Below are positions 1-8,524 of a stretch of 64,000 bases of DNA, in pieces (position 1 is the stretch's first letter; each line of letters starts with the position of its first letter). The translations under genes and the position numbers were made by a program. Source of the stretch: Nocardioides sp. (lineage in GTDB: Bacteria; Actinomycetota; Actinomycetes; Propionibacteriales; Nocardioidaceae). The stretch covers positions 310,001-374,000 of the forward strand of contig NZ_JASEEQ010000003.1 in NCBI RefSeq assembly GCF_030019515.1, written 5' to 3'. The notes below the pieces were generated by a model. The model had not been told where the DNA came from, searched no databases, and was given only the letters and a program-made list of their open reading frames with translations.

Positions 1-293
1 CGCGGAGCCGCGATCTCGAGGCCGGCGTCGCGGGTCGCCGCCGCCAGGCCGTCCGCGACCTCGTCGAACCAGCCGCCGTAGGGCCGCTGGGCGTCGCCGG
101 GGAGCACGATCGCCTGGTCGAGGCCGCCGTACCCGCTGGTGTCGCCGCTGCCGCGCACGCCGAACATGCCGTGCCGCGCGCCGACCTGGTGCACCTCACC
201 GGTGGGTGCCGGGACGTTCTCGGGGGACTGCTCGACCGCCGGCTGCTCGGGGCCCTTGGGTCCCGGCTTCACGTCGCTGGAGTCGTCGCTCAC
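1..293 (-). CDS. nuoC: NADH-quinone oxidoreductase subunit C, N-terminal part (cut by window edge)
   Basis: Hydrophilic peripheral-arm subunit of complex I, which passes electrons from NADH to menaquinone. Only the first 97 codons lie in the window; the gene continues past base 1. The start is GTG at 293-291, overlapping the nuoB stop as GTGA. The N-terminus is a Pro/Glu-rich stretch followed by the actinobacterial NuoC signature [17 protein letters not shown] and a [13 protein letters not shown] segment. It is third in a nuoA-nuoB-nuoC order, all on the minus strand and tightly coupled. Confidence 0.93.
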   Translation of the reverse strand, partial: MSDDSSDVKPGPKGPEQPAVEQSPENVPAPTGEVHQVGARHGMFGVRGSGDTSGYGGLDQAIVLPGDAQRPYGGWFDEVADGLAAATRDAGLEIAAP

Positions 294-844
294 CGCAGCT
301 GGCCCTTCAACTCGGAGGTGGGGAGGGCGCGCAGCGCCGCCGTCTCGAGCTCCTCGATCTCGGCTGCCCGGTGGGCGCCCATCTTGGTGTGCTGGACCTT
401 GTCGTGCAGCTTGAGGATCGCGTCGATGAGCATCTGCGGCCGGGGCGGGCAGCCGGGGAGGTACATGTCGACCGGGACGATGTGGTCGACGCCCTGCACG
501 ATCGCGTAGTTGTTGAACATGCCGCCGCTGCTGGCGCACACGCCCATGGCCAGGACCCACTTGGGCTCGGGCATCTGGTCGTAGATCTGACGGACCACCG
601 GGGCCATCTTCTGGCTCACCCGGCCGGCGACGATCATCACGTCCGCCTGGCGCGGGCTGGCCCGGAAGACCTCCATGCCGAAGCGGCCAAGGTCGTGCTT
701 GGGACCGCCGCTGGTCATCATCTCGATCGCGCAGCAGGCAAGACCGAAGGACGCGGGCCAGAACGACGCCTTCCGCATGTAGCCCGCAAGGCCCTCGACG
801 GTCGAGAGCAGCAACCCGCTCGGGAGCTTCTCCTCAATTCCCAT
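290..844 (-). CDS. nuoB: NADH-quinone oxidoreductase subunit B
   Basis: Complex I subunit carrying the terminal N2 4Fe-4S cluster that reduces quinone. The protein is 184 residues, normal for the family. Cluster ligands are visible as the Cys pair at 37-38 (LACCAIEMM), the Cys of GVCASSGG near residue 102, and the Cys of PGCPPRPQ near 132. An AGAGGAAC ribosome-binding sequence precedes the ATG. The gene starts 13 bases after the nuoA stop and overlaps nuoC by four bases, so nuoABC are cotranscribed. Confidence 0.97.
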   Translation of the reverse strand: MGIEEKLPSGLLLSTVEGLAGYMRKASFWPASFGLACCAIEMMTSGGPKHDLGRFGMEVFRASPRQADVMIVAGRVSQKMAPVVRQIYDQMPEPKWVLAMGVCASSGGMFNNYAIVQGVDHIVPVDMYLPGCPPRPQMLIDAILKLHDKVQHTKMGAHRAAEIEELETAALRALPTSELKGQLR

Positions 845-857
845 CAGTTCGTTCCTC

Positions 858-1217
858 TCAGTCCCAGTCGAGGCCGCCGCGGCGCCAGACGTACGCGTAG
901 GCGACGAAGACGGTGGCGATGAACAAGACCATCTCGACCAGCCCGAAGAACTTCAGCTCGTCGAACTGCACGGCCCACGGATAGAGGAAGACGATCTCGA
1001 TGTCGAAGACGATGAAGAGCATCGCGGTGATGTAGTACTTCACCGGGAACCGCCCGCCGCCGACCGGCTGCGGCGTCGGCTCGATGCCGCACTCGTAGGA
1101 GTCCAGCTTGACCCGGTTGTACCGGCTCGGACCGACAGCGAAGGCCATCACCGCGCCGCCCAGGGCGAAGAGGGTCGCGAGGACCACGAGGACGACCACG
1201 GGCGTGTAGAGCTCCAT
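858..1217 (-). CDS. nuoA: NADH-quinone oxidoreductase subunit A
   Basis: Membrane subunit of complex I next to the quinone site. The ATG at 1217 ([10 protein letters not shown]) gives 119 residues, the usual NuoA length, and has AAAGG about 7 bases upstream. A longer in-frame reading to 1298 adds a charged, non-family N-terminus and runs through the promoter region. Three membrane helices are visible, with the conserved loop YECGIEPTP between helices 1 and 2. It is the first gene of the nuo operon; a Rex-like operator lies about 70 bases upstream. Confidence 0.96.
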   Translation of the reverse strand: MELYTPVVVLVVLATLFALGGAVMAFAVGPSRYNRVKLDSYECGIEPTPQPVGGGRFPVKYYITAMLFIVFDIEIVFLYPWAVQFDELKFFGLVEMVLFIATVFVAYAYVWRRGGLDWD

Positions 1218-1524
1218 GCCGCGCCTTTCTAGATCTGTGCCGCTGCGCCCGGTCGGGCCCTGGTCCGGCTCGACCCGTTTGTGACTTTGTGAACGCAATC
1301 ACGAGGGTGGCGCGGGAGACAGTTAATCATTCCACTTCGCCGTCCGCACGTGCGGGGCAGGTATCGAGTCGGAGCCCTCGGAAACCGACGCTGACCTGCG
1401 GATTTAGAGAACAATGACGTGCGCTAAATGATGCTCCCGCGGGGCGTCCGTGCGGCCCCTTGACGGGCGCCCGACGCGGTCCCCGGAGCCCGTCCGCACG
1501 ACCGGTGGCGCTGCCCGGCTGGCG
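1218..1524. other. Intergenic region: 3' end of menG and nuo operon promoter
   Basis: This gap of 307 bp holds no convincing gene. Bases 1275-1335 are clearly poorer in GC than the surroundings, which suits the nuo promoter. They contain two direct copies of TTTGTGA (1278-1284 and 1286-1292), the second forming part of a Rex operator candidate. The half next to menG is GC-rich, with only weak inverted repeats flanking the menG stop. No sigma-70 hexamer pair was convincing enough to place. Confidence 0.6.
1287..1304. promoter_or_regulatory. Candidate Rex operator upstream of nuoA
   Basis: The sequence TTGTGAACGCAATCACGA matches the Rex operator pattern TTGTGAA-N4-TTCACAA at 7 of 7 positions in the left half and 5 of 7 in the right. 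Rex is an NADH/NAD+-responsive repressor known in Streptomyces to control nuo, cyd and its own rex-hem operon. The site is 70 bp before nuoA, and a rex gene is present in this window. The assignment is by pattern only. Confidence 0.65.
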
Positions 1525-2214
1525 CTACCGGGTGGCGCGGTGCAGGGCGACGATGCCGCCGGAGAGGTTGCGCCAGGCCGGGGCCTGCCAGCCGGCCTCG
1601 GCGACCAGCGTCGCCAGCCCGGCCTGGTCGGGCCAGGCGCGGATCGACTCGGCCAGGTAGACGTAGGCGTCCGGCGCCGAGGAGACGGCCCGGGCGATCG
1701 AGGGCAGCGCCCGCATCAGGTACTCGAGGTAGACGGTGCGGAACGGCGCGAACGTCGGATGGCTGAACTCACACACGACCAGGCGGCCACCGGGCCGGGT
1801 CACCCGGAGCAGCTCTCGCAGCCCCGCGAGCGGATCGACGATGTTGCGCAGCCCGAACGAGATGGTGACCGCGTCGAAGGTCGCGTCGGCGAAGGGCAGC
1901 CGGGTGCCGTCGCCGGCGGTGAAGGGCAGGTGCGGCAGCGCCTGCTTGCCGACCCGCAGCATGCCGAGGGAGAAGTCGCAGGGCACCACGCTCGCACCCC
2001 GGTCGGCGAACGGCTGGCTGGACGTACCGGTGCCCGCCGCGAGGTCGAGGACCCGCTCGCCGGGTCGCGGGTCGACGGCTGCGATGACGGCCCGGCGCCA
2101 GCGCCGGTCCTGGCCCATGGACAAGACGTCGTTGGTGACGTCGTAGCGCCGGGCGACGGCATCGAACATGCGACGGACGTCGGAGGGCTGCTTGTCGAGC
2201 TCGGCACGGACCAC
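1525..2214 (-). CDS. menG: Demethylmenaquinone methyltransferase
   Basis: Last step of menaquinone synthesis: S-adenosylmethionine-dependent C-methylation of demethylmenaquinone. The protein is 229 residues from a GTG at 2214. It shows the UbiE/MenG N-terminus ([19 protein letters not shown]), SAM motif [13 protein letters not shown], and the second family signature [16 protein letters not shown]. It lies upstream of the nuo operon on the same strand but is separated by about 300 bp with a promoter, so it is probably a separate transcript. Genes menF, E, C, D and A follow within 13 kb. Confidence 0.95.
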   Translation of the reverse strand: MVRAELDKQPSDVRRMFDAVARRYDVTNDVLSMGQDRRWRRAVIAAVDPRPGERVLDLAAGTGTSSQPFADRGASVVPCDFSLGMLRVGKQALPHLPFTAGDGTRLPFADATFDAVTISFGLRNIVDPLAGLRELLRVTRPGGRLVVCEFSHPTFAPFRTVYLEYLMRALPSIARAVSSAPDAYVYLAESIRAWPDQAGLATLVAEAGWQAPAWRNLSGGIVALHRATR

Positions 2215-2280
2215 GGGCAGAGACTACGACCCGCGTGCGACGCGCGACCCGCCGCGTCCACGATCACCGGCGGGTCACCG

Positions 2281-2328
2281 CCAGGACCACGGCCAGGACC
2301 ACGGCCAGGGTCGCGGCCAGGGTCACAG
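2281..2328 (+). repeat. 12-bp tandem repeat, four units
   Basis: Four consecutive 12-base units, consensus CCAGGRYCRCGG, lie in the divergent gap between menG and the L,D-transpeptidase gene. The first two units are identical and the last two differ at two or three bases. Their position suggests replication slippage in promoter DNA; a regulatory role is possible but not shown. Confidence 0.7.
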
Positions 2329-2428
2329 GTTGGTCACGACCGCGGAAACTCGCCGCGCGGCTGCAACCGCGCGTCCGCGCCGAGCGTCACCCTCGTGTCG
2401 GACTCGTCTACTTCCCCAGGAGAGCTCC

Positions 2429-3352
2429 ATGCTGCTCACGCGTCGCCTGCTCCTCCTCGTCGCGGTCGCGGCGCTGCTGTGCGGCGCGGCCTTCGTGGCC
2501 GGAGACGCGCTGGACGGCGCTCCCGCGACTCGGCCGGCCGCCGCGGGCCCCGGCGCCGCCCCGACCGCCCAGCCGACGAGCCCGGCCGCGACGCCGAGCG
2601 GCACCCCGACGACCGCGCCGACATCGTCCGCGCCCACCAGGACCGCCACCAGCACCCCTACCGGCGCCCCCACCGGGGAGCCCACCAGGGAGCCGACCAG
2701 GGAGCCCACCCTCGAGCCAGGGCCGCGCCTGGTCGGTCCCGGGGACCAGGGCGACGAGGTCCGCGACCTGCAGGCCCGCCTCAAGCAGATCTACTGGTTC
2801 AACGCCGACGTCACCGGCGTGTACGGGGACGTCACCGCGACCGCCGTACGCGGCTTCCAGGCCAAGCGGGAGATCCCGGTGACCGGCGAGGTCGACCAGC
2901 GCACCCTCGACCGCCTCTACGCGATGACGAGCACGCCGACCGACGCCGAGCTGCACAACCGCGGGAACACTCCCGGCGCCCTCGACCCGCGGTGCCGCAC
3001 CGGCCGGGTGCTGTGCATCGACAAGACCAGCTCGACGCTGCGCTGGGTGGTCGACGGCGCGGTGCGCCAGACCCTGGACGTGCGGTTCGGGGCGTCGAGC
3101 ACGCCGACGCGCGAGGGCGTCTTCCACGTGTACGTCAAGGACGCCGATCACGTCTCCCGGCTCTATGGCTCGGCGATGCCGTACTCGATGTTCTTCTCCG
3201 GCGGCCAGGCCGTGCACTACTCCTCGGACTTCGCCGCCGTCGGGTACGCCGGCGCCTCGCACGGATGCGTCAACGTCCGCGACTACGACGGGCTCGGTCA
3301 GCTCTACGCGCAGGTGCGCGTCGGAGACACGGTCGTCGTGTACTGGTCCTGA
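2429..3352 (+). CDS. L,D-transpeptidase (YkuD) with peptidoglycan-binding domain
   Basis: Extracytoplasmic enzyme predicted to form 3-3 peptidoglycan cross-links. The ATG at 2429 has AGGAGAG just upstream and begins a signal peptide of about 27 residues (RRLLLLVAVAALLCGAAF). Then come a Pro/Thr/Ala-rich linker of about 70 residues with PTGEPTREPT-type repeats, a PG_binding_1 fold (about 105-165, VRDLQARLKQI...VRGFQAKREI...VDQRTLDRLY), and a YkuD domain from about 180. The catalytic motif SHGCVNVRD places the nucleophile at Cys280 with His278 beside it. The gene is 307 codons and ends in a hairpin facing the next, convergent gene. Confidence 0.92.
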   Translation: MLLTRRLLLLVAVAALLCGAAFVAGDALDGAPATRPAAAGPGAAPTAQPTSPAATPSGTPTTAPTSSAPTRTATSTPTGAPTGEPTREPTREPTLEPGPRLVGPGDQGDEVRDLQARLKQIYWFNADVTGVYGDVTATAVRGFQAKREIPVTGEVDQRTLDRLYAMTSTPTDAELHNRGNTPGALDPRCRTGRVLCIDKTSSTLRWVVDGAVRQTLDVRFGASSTPTREGVFHVYVKDADHVSRLYGSAMPYSMFFSGGQAVHYSSDFAAVGYAGASHGCVNVRDYDGLGQLYAQVRVGDTVVVYWS

Positions 3353-3371
3353 GCCTCGATCCACCGAGGCT
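3352..3371. terminator. Hairpin between convergent genes (L,D-transpeptidase / hypothetical)
   Basis: AGCCTCG at 3352-3358 pairs perfectly with CGAGGCT at 3365-3371 across a 6-base loop, starting at the stop codon of the transpeptidase gene. There is no clear T tract. It sits between two genes that run toward each other and could serve both. Confidence 0.55.
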
Positions 3372-3389
3372 GAGCTGCGCTGGTCGCTC

Positions 3390-4025
3390 TCAGGAGTCCC
3401 GGAGCCCGTCGAGCAGGTCGTCCGCGGTGGCGACGAGGTGGTCGGCGTCGACGTCGGACGCGCCGATCTGGACGGTACGGCCGTCCCGGCTGACCTGGCA
3501 CTGGCTGAACACCGGGTCGGGCGGGCCGGCATCGGTCGACCCCTGCCCGTAGCTGAGGATGCACACGCCGTCGCCGACGTTGGTGACCTCGTTCGCAGGC
3601 GCGCCGCCGGACGCCTCCGGGTCGGGGATGCTGTTCGGCGCGAAGGCGCCGCCCTCGGCGTCGAAGACCTGCACGAACACGGCCTTGCTGCCGTCGAGGA
3701 CGTAGGTGCGCGTGACGGCCGCGTGGCCGAGCACCTCCGGCAGGATCCGGTTGCCGTAGTCGCTGTTGGACCTCTCCTGCTCGGCGATCGAATCGGCCTG
3801 GTCGGCATAGTCGCCACCCTCGAAGGCGGCGGGGTCGTCGGCGGCGGCGTACCCGCCGGGCAGGGTGTCGGGGAGCACGAGCCGGACGGCCTGGTGCTCG
3901 TCGCCGACCGCCTTCGGGAGCGCGATCGCGAACAGGGCGAGCAGGCCGAGCGTGATCACGCCGATGGCGATCCCGATCCAGGTGGCGGCGCGGCCGGAGG
4001 CGGGGGCGGAGGTGCGGCTGGTCAC
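3390..4025 (-). CDS. Hypothetical membrane-anchored protein
   Basis: I do not recognise this 211-residue protein. Residues 1-16 are polar, residues 17-38 form one membrane helix (WIGIAIGVITLGLLALFAIAL), and the rest (about 170 residues) should lie outside the membrane. The outer part is acidic, with two cysteines (GVCILSYG and FSQCQVS) that could form a disulfide. It is divergent from menF, with about 65 bp between the starts, and convergent with the transpeptidase gene. Nothing in the sequence suggests an enzyme activity. Confidence 0.8.
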   Translation of the reverse strand: MTSRTSAPASGRAATWIGIAIGVITLGLLALFAIALPKAVGDEHQAVRLVLPDTLPGGYAAADDPAAFEGGDYADQADSIAEQERSNSDYGNRILPEVLGHAAVTRTYVLDGSKAVFVQVFDAEGGAFAPNSIPDPEASGGAPANEVTNVGDGVCILSYGQGSTDAGPPDPVFSQCQVSRDGRTVQIGASDVDADHLVATADDLLDGLRDS

Positions 4026-4090
4026 GTCCGGCGACGCTACCGGGCCCGTGGGTGCGGGAGATGACGGGGTCCGTGAGTACCCTCGGCAGG

Positions 4091-5371
4091 GTGACGAGCA
4101 GCCCCACGCCCGGCCCCGCGCCCGACCAGGCGCCGCCGGCCCCGGCGGACGCGCTCGTCGTCCGCACGGTCCGCCTCGACCTCGACCACGCCACGAGCCT
4201 GCTGGACCTGGTCCCGGCCGATCGCCCGGTCACCTGGCTGCGTCGCGGCGACGGCCTGGTCGGCTGGGGTGTCGCGGCCGAGGTCCGCACCCGTGGCGCC
4301 ACCCGCTTCGCGGACGCCGTGAAGTGGTGGAGCGAGACGGTCGCCCGAGCCGACGTGCACGACGACGTCACCGAGCCGGGCACCGGCCTGGTGTCCTTCG
4401 GCTCGTTCGCGTTCGCCGACGACCCCGGGGACTCGATCCTGGTGGTGCCCCGCGTCGTGGTGGGCCGCCGCGGCGACGTCGCGTGGCTGACCACCGTCGG
4501 CGAGGTCGCCAACCCCCTTGGACCGGTGGAGCGCCCGGTGGCCCCCGACGCCGTGAGCTTCGCCGACGGCGCGCTGAACGGCGAGCAGTGGATGTCGGTC
4601 GTCGCCGACGCCGTGGCCCGGATCGGCGCCGGCGACCTGGAGAAGGTCGTGCTCGCGCGCGACCTGGTCGCCACCGCCAGCGACCCGGTCGACGTCCGTT
4701 GGCCGCTGGGCCGGCTCGCCGAGACCTACCCGATGTGCTGGACGTTCCACGTCGACAGCATGTTCGGGGCCACCCCGGAGATGCTGGTGCGTCGCGAGCG
4801 GGGGCTCGTCACCTCCCGGGTGCTGGCCGGCACGATCCGGCGCACCGGCGACGACGAGCGCGACCTGGCCCTGGCCGGGACCCTGGCGCACTCCTCCAAG
4901 GACCTCGAGGAGCACGAGTACGCCGTCCGCTCGGTGGCCGACGCCCTCGAGCCGCACTGCTCGTCGATGAACGTGCCGGAGGCGCCGTTCGTGCTGCACC
5001 TGCCGAACGTGATGCACCTGGCCAGCGACGTGGCCGGCGTGGTCCACGATGCGGCCACGGTCTCCTCGCTCCAGCTCGCCGAGGCGCTGCACCCCTCGGC
5101 CGCCGTCGGCGGCACGCCGACCCCGGTCGCGACCGCACTGATCGCCGACATCGAGGGCATGGACCGCGACCGGTACGCCGGTCCGGTCGGTTGGATGGAC
5201 GCGTCGGGCGACGGCGAGTGGGGCATCGCGCTGCGCTCCGCGCGGGTCGAGGGCCGCACGGTCCGGCTGTTCGCCGGCTGCGGCATCGTCGCCGACTCCG
5301 ACCCCGCCGCGGAGCTCGCCGAGGCGCAGGCCAAGTTCGTCCCGGTCCGCGACGCGCTCACTGCCGGCTAG
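4091..5371 (+). CDS. menF: Isochorismate synthase
   Basis: Converts chorismate to isochorismate, the entry step of menaquinone synthesis. The chorismate-binding fold carries EKVVLARDL, VLAGTIRRTG, the SKDLEEHEYAVR segment, LHPSAAVGGTP and, near the C-terminus, ALRSARVEGRTVRLFAGCGIV. The GTG at 4091 (VTSSPTPGP) gives 426 residues; in-frame GTG at 4073 and ATG at 4061 are alternatives and none has a strong ribosome-binding site. The N-terminal third is the variable, non-catalytic part. In this cluster the menaquinone role is far likelier than siderophore or salicylate synthesis. Confidence 0.9.
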   Translation: MTSSPTPGPAPDQAPPAPADALVVRTVRLDLDHATSLLDLVPADRPVTWLRRGDGLVGWGVAAEVRTRGATRFADAVKWWSETVARADVHDDVTEPGTGLVSFGSFAFADDPGDSILVVPRVVVGRRGDVAWLTTVGEVANPLGPVERPVAPDAVSFADGALNGEQWMSVVADAVARIGAGDLEKVVLARDLVATASDPVDVRWPLGRLAETYPMCWTFHVDSMFGATPEMLVRRERGLVTSRVLAGTIRRTGDDERDLALAGTLAHSSKDLEEHEYAVRSVADALEPHCSSMNVPEAPFVLHLPNVMHLASDVAGVVHDAATVSSLQLAEALHPSAAVGGTPTPVATALIADIEGMDRDRYAGPVGWMDASGDGEWGIALRSARVEGRTVRLFAGCGIVADSDPAAELAEAQAKFVPVRDALTAG

Positions 5372-5453
5372 CGGCGCGTCTCGCGCTCGCTGATCCCCAA
5401 GCGCCCACCGCAACCACGACGTCGGACGGCCAGCCCAAGAGCGATCCGCGGCC

Positions 5454-5478
5454 GGCGTGGCGGCGGAGCCGCCACGCC
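5454..5478. terminator. Hairpin between menF and metallo-hydrolase gene
   Basis: GGCGTGGCGGC (5454-5464) pairs perfectly with GCCGCCACGCC (5468-5478) around a GGA loop: 11 base pairs. It lies between converging genes, eight bases beyond the stop codon of the minus-strand hydrolase. Part of it recurs almost unchanged behind hemB (see the repeat at 5461-5490). Confidence 0.7.
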
Positions 5479-5490
5479 AGACGCGGCTAC
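5461..5490 (-). repeat. 3'-end repeat, copy 1 (second copy at 23543-23572)
   Basis: These 30 bases match 23543-23572 at 28 positions. In both places the element includes the TAG stop codon of a minus-strand gene at the same offset and continues into a terminator-like hairpin. The two host genes, a metallo-hydrolase and hemB, are unrelated, so the similarity belongs to the 3' element and not to the proteins. Confidence 0.75.
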
Positions 5491-6122
5491 AGGTCCTGGC
5501 CGTCGGGGCGGCGGACGTACTCCAGACCCTCCTTCGGGAGGAACCTGTCCATGTGCCCGTCGATGATGCCGAGGCCCGCCTCGCTGTAGACCCGGTCGTG
5601 GATGGCCAGGTTGCGCGGCGCCTTCACGGCGCGGGCGAAGTCGATCGCCTCGGAGACCTTCAGCCACGGTGCAGACACCGGCACCAGCAGCACATCGACG
5701 TCCTCGCCGGGCCCGGTCAGGGCGTCGCCGGGGTGGTAGACCTTGCGGTCCCCGACCGTGAGCACGTAGCCGCTGTTGAAGAACCGCGGGAGCTCCGGGT
5801 GGATCACTGCGTGCAGCTCGCCGACGGCGCGCACCGGGAACCCGACGTCGAAGGTGGCGCCGGGCGCGACCACGGTCAGCCTCTCGGCGACCGCCGGTGC
5901 GTCGTCGCGGATGTGGGCCGCCACGGCGTCGATCGTGAACACCGGGGCGTCGGTGGCGAGCAGGTGGTCGGGCAGGTAGTGGTCGGCGTGCTCGTGGGTG
6001 ATCAGCACCGCGTCGACGCCGTCGAGCGCCGCGCGGTCGGTGAACACGCCGGGGTCCACGACGACCGTCGTCCCGTCGTGCTCGACGCGGACGCAGGCGT
6101 GGCCGAACTTCGTGATCCTCAT
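5487..6122 (-). CDS. MBL-fold metal-dependent hydrolase (UlaG-like)
   Basis: Metallo-beta-lactamase-fold protein of 211 residues from ATG 6122 (MRITKFGHACVRVEHDG); longer readings are not supported by the family. The metal site HxHxDH appears as THEHADHY near residue 55, with further candidate ligands in VIHPELP and YHPGDAL. The closest family type is the L-ascorbate-6-phosphate lactonase-like group, but most members have unknown substrates and no sugar genes adjoin here. Divergent from the LysE gene with 55 bp between the starts. The specific reaction is unknown. Confidence 0.85.
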   Translation of the reverse strand: MRITKFGHACVRVEHDGTTVVVDPGVFTDRAALDGVDAVLITHEHADHYLPDHLLATDAPVFTIDAVAAHIRDDAPAVAERLTVVAPGATFDVGFPVRAVGELHAVIHPELPRFFNSGYVLTVGDRKVYHPGDALTGPGEDVDVLLVPVSAPWLKVSEAIDFARAVKAPRNLAIHDRVYSEAGLGIIDGHMDRFLPKEGLEYVRRPDGQDL

Positions 6123-6177
6123 GACCGCCACGGTAATCCGGTGGCCGTCGCCGCCCGGGTCCCGAGATGATCCCCGG

Positions 6178-6786
6178 GTGCTCGAGGTGGTCCTCTCCGG
6201 TCTCGTCACCGGCTGGGCCATCGCCATCCCGATCGGCGCCGTCGGGGCGTTCCTCGTCACGCTCTCGGCGCGCACGTCGTTCCGCGTCGGCGCCGCGGGA
6301 GCCCTCGGCGTGGCCAGCGTCGACGGCGGTTACGCCGCGCTGGCGGTCGTCGCGGGATCCGCTATCGCGGCCGCGCTGGAGCCGGTCAGCCGCGCGTTGA
6401 CCCTGGCGAGCGGCCTGGTGCTGCTGGCCGTCGCCGGCCTGACCGCGGCCCACGCAGTCGGGTCAGCCGGCCGGGTGCGCGACGCCAGGCCGATGCCCCC
6501 GCGGACGGCGTACGCGCTGTTCCTCGGCATCACGGCCGTGAACCCGACGACCGTCGTGTACTTCGCGGCCGTCGTGCTCGGCAACCAGGACCTGGTCGCC
6601 GGACCGGTCGAGGGTGCCGTGTTCGTGCTCGCGGCGTTCCTCGCCAGCGCGTCCTGGCAGCTGCTGCTCGCCGGGGGCGGCGCCGCCCTCGGCCGGGTCG
6701 CGACCGGTCACCGGGCCCAGGTCATCAGCGGTCTCGCCTCCGCCGTGGTCGTCGCCGGGCTGGCCCTCCATACGATGCTCGCGTGA
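6178..6786 (+). CDS. LysE/RhtB-family transporter
   Basis: A 202-residue integral membrane protein with about six hydrophobic helices, typical of LysE-type exporters of amino acids and related metabolites. The N-terminal helix contains the family-like AIPIGAVGAFLV, and the middle holds ITAVNPTTVVYFAAV, the conserved NP motif. The start is GTG 6178 (VLEVVLSGL), with a poor ribosome-binding site. The stop overlaps the next gene as GTGA, making a LysE-GNAT-P450 unit in which all three genes are coupled. The substrate cannot be deduced. Confidence 0.85.
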   Translation: MLEVVLSGLVTGWAIAIPIGAVGAFLVTLSARTSFRVGAAGALGVASVDGGYAALAVVAGSAIAAALEPVSRALTLASGLVLLAVAGLTAAHAVGSAGRVRDARPMPPRTAYALFLGITAVNPTTVVYFAAVVLGNQDLVAGPVEGAVFVLAAFLASASWQLLLAGGGAALGRVATGHRAQVISGLASAVVVAGLALHTMLA

Positions 6787-7280
6787 CCGCGCCCGCCTCC
6801 GACGTCACGCTCCGCACCGCCGTACCGGCCGACGCCGCCGCGTGCGCCGCGATGCACGCCGCCTGCTGGCGCGAGGCCTACGGGCCGTACGTCGACGCCG
6901 AGCTGCTCGAGGAGCGGCTCGCGGACAGCGGCCGCTGGGTCGCGGCGTGGACCAAGCACCTCGTCGACGGCCCGCCCCGGGTCCTGGCCGAGGCGAGCGG
7001 CGAGCCGGTCGGGTTCGCCGTCGTCGGGCCCAGCCGTGACGACGACGCCCGCATCGCCCACGAGCTGTACGCGATCTACACGCGCGCCGCCTGGTGGGGC
7101 ACCGGGCTCGGCCAGGCACTCTGGGACGCGGTCCGTCCGGACGGCCCCTGCTCGCTGTGGGTGCTGGAGGACAACGCCCGGGCCCAGGGGTTCTACCGAC
7201 GCAACGGGTTCGCCCCGGACGGCGCGCGCGAGCACTATGCGGGACTCGACGCCTGGGAGATCCGTATGGTGCGCCCGTGA
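6783..7280 (+). CDS. GNAT-family N-acetyltransferase
   Basis: A 165-residue acetyl-CoA-dependent acetyltransferase. The core is recognisable from LRTAVPADAAACAAMHAACWREAYG at the N-terminus, the acetyl-CoA loop region YTRAAWWGTGLGQALWDAV, and the late strand LWVLEDNARAQGFYRRNGF, characteristic of GNAT motif B. Coupled by 4-base overlaps to the exporter gene before it and to the P450 after it. The combination of oxidase, acetylase and exporter hints at modification and export of a small molecule, but this is inference. Confidence 0.88.
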   Translation: MTAPASDVTLRTAVPADAAACAAMHAACWREAYGPYVDAELLEERLADSGRWVAAWTKHLVDGPPRVLAEASGEPVGFAVVGPSRDDDARIAHELYAIYTRAAWWGTGLGQALWDAVRPDGPCSLWVLEDNARAQGFYRRNGFAPDGAREHYAGLDAWEIRMVRP

Positions 7281-8524
7281 CCTACTTCGACCTCTCCGAC
7301 CCGAGCTTCGACGTGACCTCGGCCCAGGTGCACACCGCACGCGACCAGGACTGGTACGTCGAGACCAACTGGGGCTGGGCCGTGCTGCGCTACGCCGAGG
7401 TCAGCGCGCTGCTGCGCGACCGGCGGTTCCGGCAGGGCAACGCCCGCTGGCCGGCGCAGAACGGCATCCACTCGGGGCTCTTCTCCGACTGGTGGCAGGA
7501 GACGCTGCTGAGCCTGGAGGGCGACGACCACGCCCGGATCCGGCGGCTGCTGATGCCGGCGTTCCGCAACAAGACCATCGCGGCCATGCGGCCCCGGTTC
7601 CAGGCGCTCGCCAACGAGCTGATCGACGGCTTCGCCCCGCGCGGGTCGGTGGAGTTCGTGAGCGAGTTCGCCGAGCCGTACGCCGCCCGGATCATCTGCG
7701 CGCTCCTCGGCCTGCCCGAGGAGCACTGGCAGCAGGTCGCGCACTGGGCCGACGACCTGGGCGCGTCCTTCTCCATCGACGTCGGCAACCAGGTGCCGCG
7801 GATCGAGGCGGCGCTGGACGGCCTCTACGGCTACGTCGACGAGGTCGTCGCCGACCGCACCGCGCACCCGCGCGACGACCTGGTGACCACGCTGGTGCAG
7901 GCCACGGCGGACGGCGACCGGCTGTCGCGTCACGAGCTGGGGGTGGCGCTGGTCTTCCTCGCCTTCGCCGGCATGGAGACGACCCGCAACCAGCTCGGGC
8001 TCGCCGTGCAGACGCTGCTCAAGCACCCCGACCAGTGGCGGCTGCTCGGTCAGCACCCGGAGCTGGGCGAGAACGCCGTCGAGGAGGTGATGCGGGTCAA
8101 CCCGACCGTGACCTGGGTGACCCGCGAGGCCCTGGAGGACGTCGAGTTCCAGGGACTGCGCATCCCCCGGGGCGGCATCGTGCAGACGCTGTCGCACAGC
8201 GCCGGCACCGACCCGGCGGCGATGCCGGACCCCTCCTTCGACATCACCCAGCAGCGGCCGCCGCACCACGGCTTCGGGGCGGGGGTGCACCACTGCCTCG
8301 GGCATTTCGTCGCGCGCACCGACATGGCGGTCGCCCTGCCGCTGCTGGCCCGCCGGATGCCCGACGCCGAGCCCGAGGGGCCGGGCGAGTGGCTGCCGAT
8401 CTCCGGCAACACCGGGGCGCTGCGCTTCCCGATCCGGTTCGAGCGCCCGGGGCCCGAGCTCGCTCGGGCGCCGATCAGGCGCGAAGCTCGAGGAGCGTCC
8501 ACGGCTGAGCCTGCGAAGCCGTGA
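7277..8524 (+). CDS. Cytochrome P450 with a repeat-derived C-terminal tail
   Basis: Haem-thiolate monooxygenase, 415 residues from GTG 7277 (overlapping the GNAT stop as GTGA). Visible motifs are the I-helix oxygen-binding AFAGMETTRNQ, the K-helix ExxR in EEVMR, and the haem loop HHGFGAGVHHCLGH with the axial ligand near Cys340. Substrate unknown; no ferredoxin or reductase gene adjoins. The catalytic fold ends near LRFPIRFERPG. The last 20 or so residues are encoded by an intergenic repeat (8485-8542), which also supplies the stop codon, so they are probably a recent addition. Confidence 0.93.
   Translation: MTYFDLSDPSFDVTSAQVHTARDQDWYVETNWGWAVLRYAEVSALLRDRRFRQGNARWPAQNGIHSGLFSDWWQETLLSLEGDDHARIRRLLMPAFRNKTIAAMRPRFQALANELIDGFAPRGSVEFVSEFAEPYAARIICALLGLPEEHWQQVAHWADDLGASFSIDVGNQVPRIEAALDGLYGYVDEVVADRTAHPRDDLVTTLVQATADGDRLSRHELGVALVFLAFAGMETTRNQLGLAVQTLLKHPDQWRLLGQHPELGENAVEEVMRVNPTVTWVTREALEDVEFQGLRIPRGGIVQTLSHSAGTDPAAMPDPSFDITQQRPPHHGFGAGVHHCLGHFVARTDMAVALPLLARRMPDAEPEGPGEWLPISGNTGALRFPIRFERPGPELARAPIRREARGASTAEPAKP

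Noticed and set aside
1450..3552. A 700-codon plus-strand open frame across menG and the L,D-transpeptidase gene
   Set aside because: It runs antisense to menG and out of frame with the transpeptidase; composition is the Arg/Pro/Ala/Gly mix typical of shadow frames in high-GC DNA, with no domain.
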